DNA of 42,639 nucleotides, from IMG/VR virus record IMGVR_UViG_3300025141_000219, positions 1 through 42,639 of that record. The stretch is one strand, 5' to 3'. The notes below the pieces were generated by a model. The model was not told the DNA's origin. It worked only from the letters and a program-made list of their open reading frames with translations, and did not search any database. The position numbers and the translations under genes are program-made. Every line of letters starts with the position of its first letter. Position 1 is the stretch's first letter. This stretch comes from a virus. Shown here piece after piece: positions 39,717 through 42,639 of the stretch.

Positions 39717-40091
39717 GGCCCCCTCCGGTGGGGTGACCGTCCAACCCTCGTTGGTCAAAACCTTGACGGCGTGGTCGATGCGCTCCTGGAGCCGCTTCGC
39801 CAGCTTCTCTTCGCGCTGTTCGACTTCCCAGCGGTTGCCGGTCTCGTCGAAGTAGCGCTGGTATGCGATGCGCTTCCGCCCGGCCTGCGCGGCGGCCAGC
39901 GACTTCGCTCGGCCCGAGGTGCGGTTCCGGTTGAAGACGCTCTGCTCGGTGCGGACGAACTCGTCGGCCCCGAACTCGTCCCTCCAGGAGAGGATGCCGT
40001 TCCAGACACCAACCAGGAGTTCGCCGTCGGGTCCAGGCGCTGCGCCGAAGTCGAGCGCCTCGCTCTGTCTCAGTTCCACTACGTAGCTCAT
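39714..40091 (-). CDS. Hypothetical protein, 125 residues (probably continues by frameshift)
   Basis: ATG 40091 (minus) with tggagg upstream. N-terminal strands (SYVVELRQSEALDF; ELLVGVWNGILSWRDEFG) and a basic middle (FNRNRTSGRAKSLAAAQAG) are followed by a long helix and GWTVTPPEGA before TGA. The stop interrupts what looks like a continuous protein; see the entry for 39518-39716. Function unknown. Confidence 0.65.
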   Translation of the reverse strand: MSYVVELRQSEALDFGAAPGPDGELLVGVWNGILSWRDEFGADEFVRTEQSVFNRNRTSGRAKSLAAAQAGRKRIAYQRYFDETGNRWEVEQREEKLAKRLQERIDHAVKVLTNEGWTVTPPEGA

Positions 40092-40110
40092 GCGAGCCTC
40101 CATCTGCTGC

Positions 40111-40170
40111 GAACCCCACCCGTTCGGGGGTTCACGGTCCCGACGGGGTCGAGTCAACGACCCCGGCAGG
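40111..40170 (-). ncRNA. Intergenic RNA module F (minihelix type)
   Basis: 13-position stem with two mismatches (40139-40151 with 40158-40170), loop ttgact, then ACCG, second hairpin gaacccc/ggggttc (40111-40133) and Shine-Dalgarno tggagg. Begins nine bases after the upstream stop. Confidence 0.6.
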
Positions 40171-40179
40171 TGCCGGTGC

Positions 40180-40638
40180 TCAGGTTGTGCTGATGCGTCC
40201 GGTGAAGATGCGTCCGGTGAATTCCCCGCCGACCTTGCCGGTGGCGAGCGCCTCCCGCGCCGCCTTCAGCGTGGGGAATCGGTCGAGGTTGAAGGCGTCC
40301 GGATCGAATCCCAGTTCGGAACCGTGCCAGATGACCCACTCGTCGTTGCAGAGCGAGCGGTCAATGTGCAGCTTCGTGCCGGGGACATCGTAGCTCGTAA
40401 TTCTTGACGATCCGGAGATCGCCGCCGTGCGCTCGTAATTCTTGACGATCCGGAGATCGCCGCCGTGGTCGCGGCCATAGGCAAAGACGATGCCGAATTG
40501 CTGGTTGATCGCGTCTTGCGCTATCGCAGCGCCGCCAGTGATGCCCTGATAGTGGTCGTTTTCGACTGCTGCCTGAACGCGCCCCAACTCGAGCTTGGCT
40601 CGACGGATCGCAGCCAGTGCCTGTGTCTTGCTGGTCAT
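40180..40638 (-). CDS. Hypothetical protein with internal 38-bp duplication, 152 residues
   Basis: ATG 40638 (minus) after tggagg. N-terminal helix (TQALAAIRRAKLELGRVQAA), middle DLRIVKNYER then a second translation of the same DNA in another frame (TAAISGSSRITS), then a natural C-terminal part with SLCNDEWVIWHGSELG. The duplication length is not a multiple of three, so the two copies are read in different frames, yet the frame stays open. Function unknown. Confidence 0.55.
   Translation of the reverse strand: MTSKTQALAAIRRAKLELGRVQAAVENDHYQGITGGAAIAQDAINQQFGIVFAYGRDHGGDLRIVKNYERTAAISGSSRITSYDVPGTKLHIDRSLCNDEWVIWHGSELGFDPDAFNLDRFPTLKAAREALATGKVGGEFTGRIFTGRISTT
40393..40468. repeat. 38-bp tandem duplication
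   Basis: Two copies of a unit beginning gctcgtaattcttgacg, at 40393 and 40431, identical over 37 bases. The unit sits inside the 152-residue gene. It is either a recent slippage duplication or an assembly artefact. Confidence 0.85.
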
Positions 40639-40659
40639 GATTGTCCTCCAATATGCTGC

Positions 40660-40716
40660 GGACTCCCCTCGTCGGGAGTCCACGGTCCCCGCCAGGCCGG
40701 TCAGGGCCTGGAGGGG
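40660..40716 (-). ncRNA. Intergenic RNA module G (minihelix type)
   Basis: 12-position stem with one mismatch (40687-40698 with 40705-40716), loop ctgacc, then ACCG, then the second hairpin ggactccc/gggagtcc (40660-40681) and Shine-Dalgarno tggagg. Starts seven bases after the upstream stop. Confidence 0.72.
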
Positions 40717-40723
40717 TGGACCT

Positions 40724-41233
40724 CTACCAGCTGTAGAGTTCCGGGTAGCAGGCGGCCAGCCGCCGCTCTTCGTACTCGATCCGGTCGTCGTCCAGCGCCG
40801 ACGGTGTCGGTGCCGTCCGGGTAGTGCTGGCGACCTTGTGGAAGCCGAACGTGGCGGTGACCCACCAGGCCACCTTCACGTCGTCACCGTGGGTGCTGGT
40901 CAGCTTGATGATGTCGCCGACGCTGGTGGAGCGGACCTCGGTCGAGCAGGTCGTCCAGTAGCCGGTCCCATTCTCGAACCAGTAGTCCTCGATGGTGTTC
41001 GACTGGCGGTACGCCTCGTCCAGAACGTCGCCGTCCGGGATGAGGATCAGTCCGGTCTGCCGGGTGGCGACCAGGTCGTACTTGCCGGTGCCCAGGGCGG
41101 CCAGGGCTGCCTTCGTCTTCGCCGGGTCGGCGTCCGGCGCAGGACCGGAGTCGCCTCGGATGTCGTCTCGCTCGTCTCGGCTGGTGCGGTCCCAGTTGAG
41201 GTGGAGAACGTCGATGCGTGTCTTTGCGGCCAT
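40724..41233 (-). CDS. Hypothetical protein, 169 residues
   Basis: ATG 41233 (minus) after aaggagg. Mixed alpha/beta: VLHLNWDRTSRDERDDI at the start, a helix KTKAALAALGTGKYDLV, then Trp/Tyr-rich strands (IEDYWFENGTGYWTTCSTEV; VKVAWWVTATFGFHKVAS) and an acidic C-terminus. No family recognised. Framed by modules G and H. Confidence 0.65.
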   Translation of the reverse strand: MAAKTRIDVLHLNWDRTSRDERDDIRGDSGPAPDADPAKTKAALAALGTGKYDLVATRQTGLILIPDGDVLDEAYRQSNTIEDYWFENGTGYWTTCSTEVRSTSVGDIIKLTSTHGDDVKVAWWVTATFGFHKVASTTRTAPTPSALDDDRIEYEERRLAACYPELYSW

Positions 41234-41252
41234 GATGGCCTCCTTTGACTAC

Positions 41253-41315
41253 TGCCGGGCAGCCCGTCGCTGCCGTTGGCATGGTCCCCAGGTCGCCGGT
41301 CAGAGCGGCCTGGGG
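41253..41315 (-). ncRNA. Intergenic RNA module H (minihelix type)
   Basis: 12-position stem (41286-41297 with 41304-41315, one wobble and one mismatch next to the loop), loop ctgacc, then ACCA, then the second hairpin (41253-41281: tgcc/ggca outside, ggcagc/gctgcc inside) and Shine-Dalgarno. Starts ten bases after the upstream stop. Confidence 0.68.
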
Positions 41316-41325
41316 TGGTAGTGAG

Positions 41326-41658
41326 CTACCGGTAGATGGTGGTGACGTGGCTCTCGCCTTCGAGGCCCTCGATGAGCCGGTCGTAGGTGAGGGCGTCGGA
41401 CCTGGCGTCGATCCGGCAGATGTCCTCGACGTGTACCGAGGCCACCAGGCCAGCGGGGCGGAACGTGTCCACCCGGTAGACGACCGTCTCGGCCCGGGCG
41501 TAGCCCCGGTTGCCCTCGGTCCCGTACCACTGATAGCCGGGGTGCTTGGCGACGATGATGTCGCCGGACCGTGCGACGACCTGGCCGTCTGGCTGGTCAT
41601 GCAGGCCACTGATGACGGCCTTGCCGTCGATGCTGCGGATGGTTGTGAAGGTTGCCAT
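41326..41658 (-). CDS. Hypothetical beta-rich protein, 110 residues
   Basis: ATG 41658 (minus) after gggagg. Sequence is beta-rich (GQVVARSGDIIVAKHPGYQW; AETVVYRVDTFRP) and ends with IEGLEGESHVTTIYR. A very long frame continuing to 42255 runs through two tRNA-like elements and is rejected. Function unknown. Confidence 0.65.
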   Translation of the reverse strand: MATFTTIRSIDGKAVISGLHDQPDGQVVARSGDIIVAKHPGYQWYGTEGNRGYARAETVVYRVDTFRPAGLVASVHVEDICRIDARSDALTYDRLIEGLEGESHVTTIYR

Positions 41659-41705
41659 GATGGCCTCCCGTTGCCTGCGAGCCGCGCCCGTCGGCGGCTC
41701 ACGGT

Positions 41706-41774
41706 GGATCAGCCCGGAATCGAACCGGGGGAAGCAGGAGTATGGAGTCCCGCTGGCGTCCATCGCCCTAACCC
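41706..41774 (-). tRNA. tRNA-like element 2 with shortened D-arm (69 nt)
   Basis: Minus strand. Acceptor gggttag/ctgatcc (seven pairs, two G-U), D-arm gcg-atgga-cgc (three pairs), central stem agcggga/tcctgct with eight-base loop ctccatac, variable region of three bases, T-arm cccgg-ttcgatt-ccggg, discriminator A then CC. Same unusual plan as element 1. If the loop were read as CT-CCA, the anticodon would suit Trp, but the base after it is T, so I give no identity. A hairpin gccggg/cccggc (41779-41795) lies 5' of it; the second hairpin of module I is 41679-41700. Confidence 0.45.
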
Positions 41775-41804
41775 AGGTGCCGGGGGCGACCCGGCGTCGT
41801 CCGC

Positions 41805-41987
41805 CTAGCAGTCGTGGAGCCGACCGTCTTGAGCGAACCAGAAGAGGTGCGGCGACGTGGGCGAGTTGCCCTCGGCGACGAAGCACCCACCATCGACGAA
41901 CACGTCGATGCGGACGCCGGGGTTGGCCCGGCTGATGCAGACTGCCTCGGCCTTCGCGGCCTCTTCGTTCTGCGCCTTGAGGATCAT
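41805..41987 (-). CDS. Hypothetical small protein, 60 residues
   Basis: ATG 41987 (minus) after caggag. N-terminal helix MILKAQNEEAAKAEAV, then strands RIDVFVDGGCFVAEG and a Trp/Phe-containing end. Three cysteines are scattered, no zinc motif. First gene of the leftward operon, close to the right genome end. Confidence 0.6.
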   Translation of the reverse strand: MILKAQNEEAAKAEAVCISRANPGVRIDVFVDGGCFVAEGNSPTSPHLFWFAQDGRLHDC

Positions 41988-42033
41988 GGTGATCTCCTGT
42001 GTCAGCGACCAGCACGCGTCGGCTGGTCACGGC

Positions 42034-42079
42034 AAGGCCACCGGGTCTCGAACCCGGCCATCCCCAAGCGGTTGGCCCT
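42034..42079 (-). ncRNA. tRNA-like element 3: acceptor plus T-arm only (46 nt)
   Basis: Minus strand. agggcca pairs with tggcctt (seven pairs, one G-U); T-arm ccggg-ttcgaga-cccgg; discriminator G then CC. Only 15 bases replace D- and anticodon arms. It lies in the minihelix place of module J (second hairpin gaccagc/gctggtc, 42007-42028). A longer reading with a 5' acceptor near 42105-42110 gives 77 bases but needs a bulge and has no anticodon arm. It could also be a phage copy of a tRNA 3' end (attP-like). Confidence 0.45.
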
Positions 42080-42500
42080 GTGATTGTCCTGTCGATTTGC
42101 CGGTTGGCTTGTCCGCCGAGACCCGTTGCTCTGGTCATCGCCTGCCCTGGCTGCTCGGTCCCTGCTCGCTGCCCTCGTTCGCTCTGGGGAGCCTCACCGG
42201 GGGGGTTCACCGTTCGCCTTGGCCTGCTCTCGCAGACCGCGCCTTGCGGGACCATCTCCCCCGATCCGGGTTGCCGTCAGTTCGGGTGGTGTCTCGTCTG
42301 CCGCGTGTTGTCCGCTCCTCTGGCGGGGGGCCTCGGCTGACCCATTTTCTTCACCCACTATCGGCGGGTGATGTGGATGGTAACACGAACAAGGCACATA
42401 ATGTTACGCAAGTTCCGAAAGATTTTCTGTTACCCCCCGGGTGACCCCGTGGGGACACCGGGGAACGGCCAGCTGGACCCGGGCCGTGGACCCCCAGACC
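42080..42500. other. Non-coding right end
   Basis: No supported gene. 42110-42360 is GC-rich without strong signals. 42370-42435 is distinctly AT-richer and holds three copies of tgttac/gtaaca (42380-42385, 42402-42407, 42428-42433), two of them as an inverted pair. This is the only good place for the promoter and operator of the leftward operon, whose first gene starts at 41987, but no exact -35/-10 pair is clear. Confidence 0.45.
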
Positions 42501-42639
42501 CCACAACTCTAGGCCCACGTGGACCCACGTGGACCTACGTAGACCTACGTAGACCTACGGGTCCCCGGCGGGAGTCCAGGGCCGGTGGTGTCCCCGGACC
42601 GGGCCAGCGGAGGCCCCGGGGGGGGGGCTGGACCTAGAA
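42501..42639. repeat. Direct terminal repeat, right copy
   Basis: Repeats bases 1-138 with one extra G in the G-run (10 instead of 9). It contains the same five decamers. See the left copy for meaning. Confidence 0.85.

Noticed and set aside
42034-42079. attP core at tRNA-like element 3
   Set aside because: A tRNA 3' end in a phage often marks attP, but this one is 6 kb from the integrase and fits the repeated intergenic module; kept only as an alternative.
41326-42255. 309-residue minus-strand gene
   Set aside because: The upstream two thirds run through tRNA-like elements and hairpins; the well-supported start is at 41658.
42194-42397. 67-residue minus-strand gene at the right end
   Set aside because: GTG start without ribosome site and low-complexity, unnatural composition.

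Overview
This window looks like one complete phage genome of about 42.5 kb. The first 138 bases recur at the end (42501-42639, differing by one G in a G-run), so it is either a linear genome with a short direct terminal repeat or a circular contig with a small overlap. Base composition is high GC by eye. Most genes have Shine-Dalgarno starts and many overlap by one to a few bases. The gene content is that of a temperate, short-tailed (podovirus-like) phage: I find no tape-measure, tail-tube or sheath gene, but there is an integrase. The host cannot be fixed from sequence alone. High GC and a possibly leaderless terminase gene would fit an actinobacterial or similar high-GC host, but this is weak inference.

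Layout: 1-707 is a non-coding left end with decamer repeats, a G-quadruplex-type tract and T-runs. 708-4484 (+) holds small accessory genes: a GNAT acetyltransferase, zinc-finger proteins, membrane proteins and an RlpA-like double-psi beta-barrel protein. 4488-18783 (+) carries terminase, portal, three virion-region proteins and a 2376-residue polyvalent protein with a zincin motif. 18879-24228 (+) has a probable scaffold, the major capsid protein, decoration-type proteins and a head-tail adaptor. 24228-29414 (+) has a tail nozzle-like protein, fibre and adhesin genes. 29421-30719 (+) is a lysis cassette (membrane protein, zinc amidase, holin). 30728-35154 (+) is the replication/recombination operon: operator-like palindrome, ribbon-helix-helix regulator, YqaJ nuclease, RecT fused to a C2H2 finger, DnaB-like helicase and RuvC-like resolvase. 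A long hairpin at 35155-35200 separates it from the convergent leftward operon (42 kb back to 35.2 kb, minus strand): small unknown genes, a DUF932 protein, a 33-residue membrane peptide and the tyrosine integrase. No DNA polymerase, primase or SSB gene was recognised, so replication probably relies on host enzymes recruited through the helicase.

The most striking feature is in the leftward operon. Ten intergenic gaps carry a stereotyped RNA module: a first structured element, then RCC(A/G), then a second hairpin, then a strong Shine-Dalgarno and the next gene. In seven gaps the first element is a 12-13 bp hairpin with a conserved six-base loop (YTGAYY on the RNA). In three gaps the same place is taken by tRNA-like elements ending in an acceptor stem and T-arm. 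A tRNA acceptor plus T stem is also 12 bp, so these hairpins look like tRNA 'top-half' minihelices that may punctuate the polycistronic message for processing. Two paralogous leader hairpins (identical seven-base loop, different but paired stems) precede the portal and scaffold genes, which suggests a second family of cis-acting RNA.

Several places suggest one-base homopolymer errors or real frameshifts: the terminal repeat, 39719-39723, and a pair inside the giant gene near 15854 and 16147. They should be checked against reads before gene models are trusted there.
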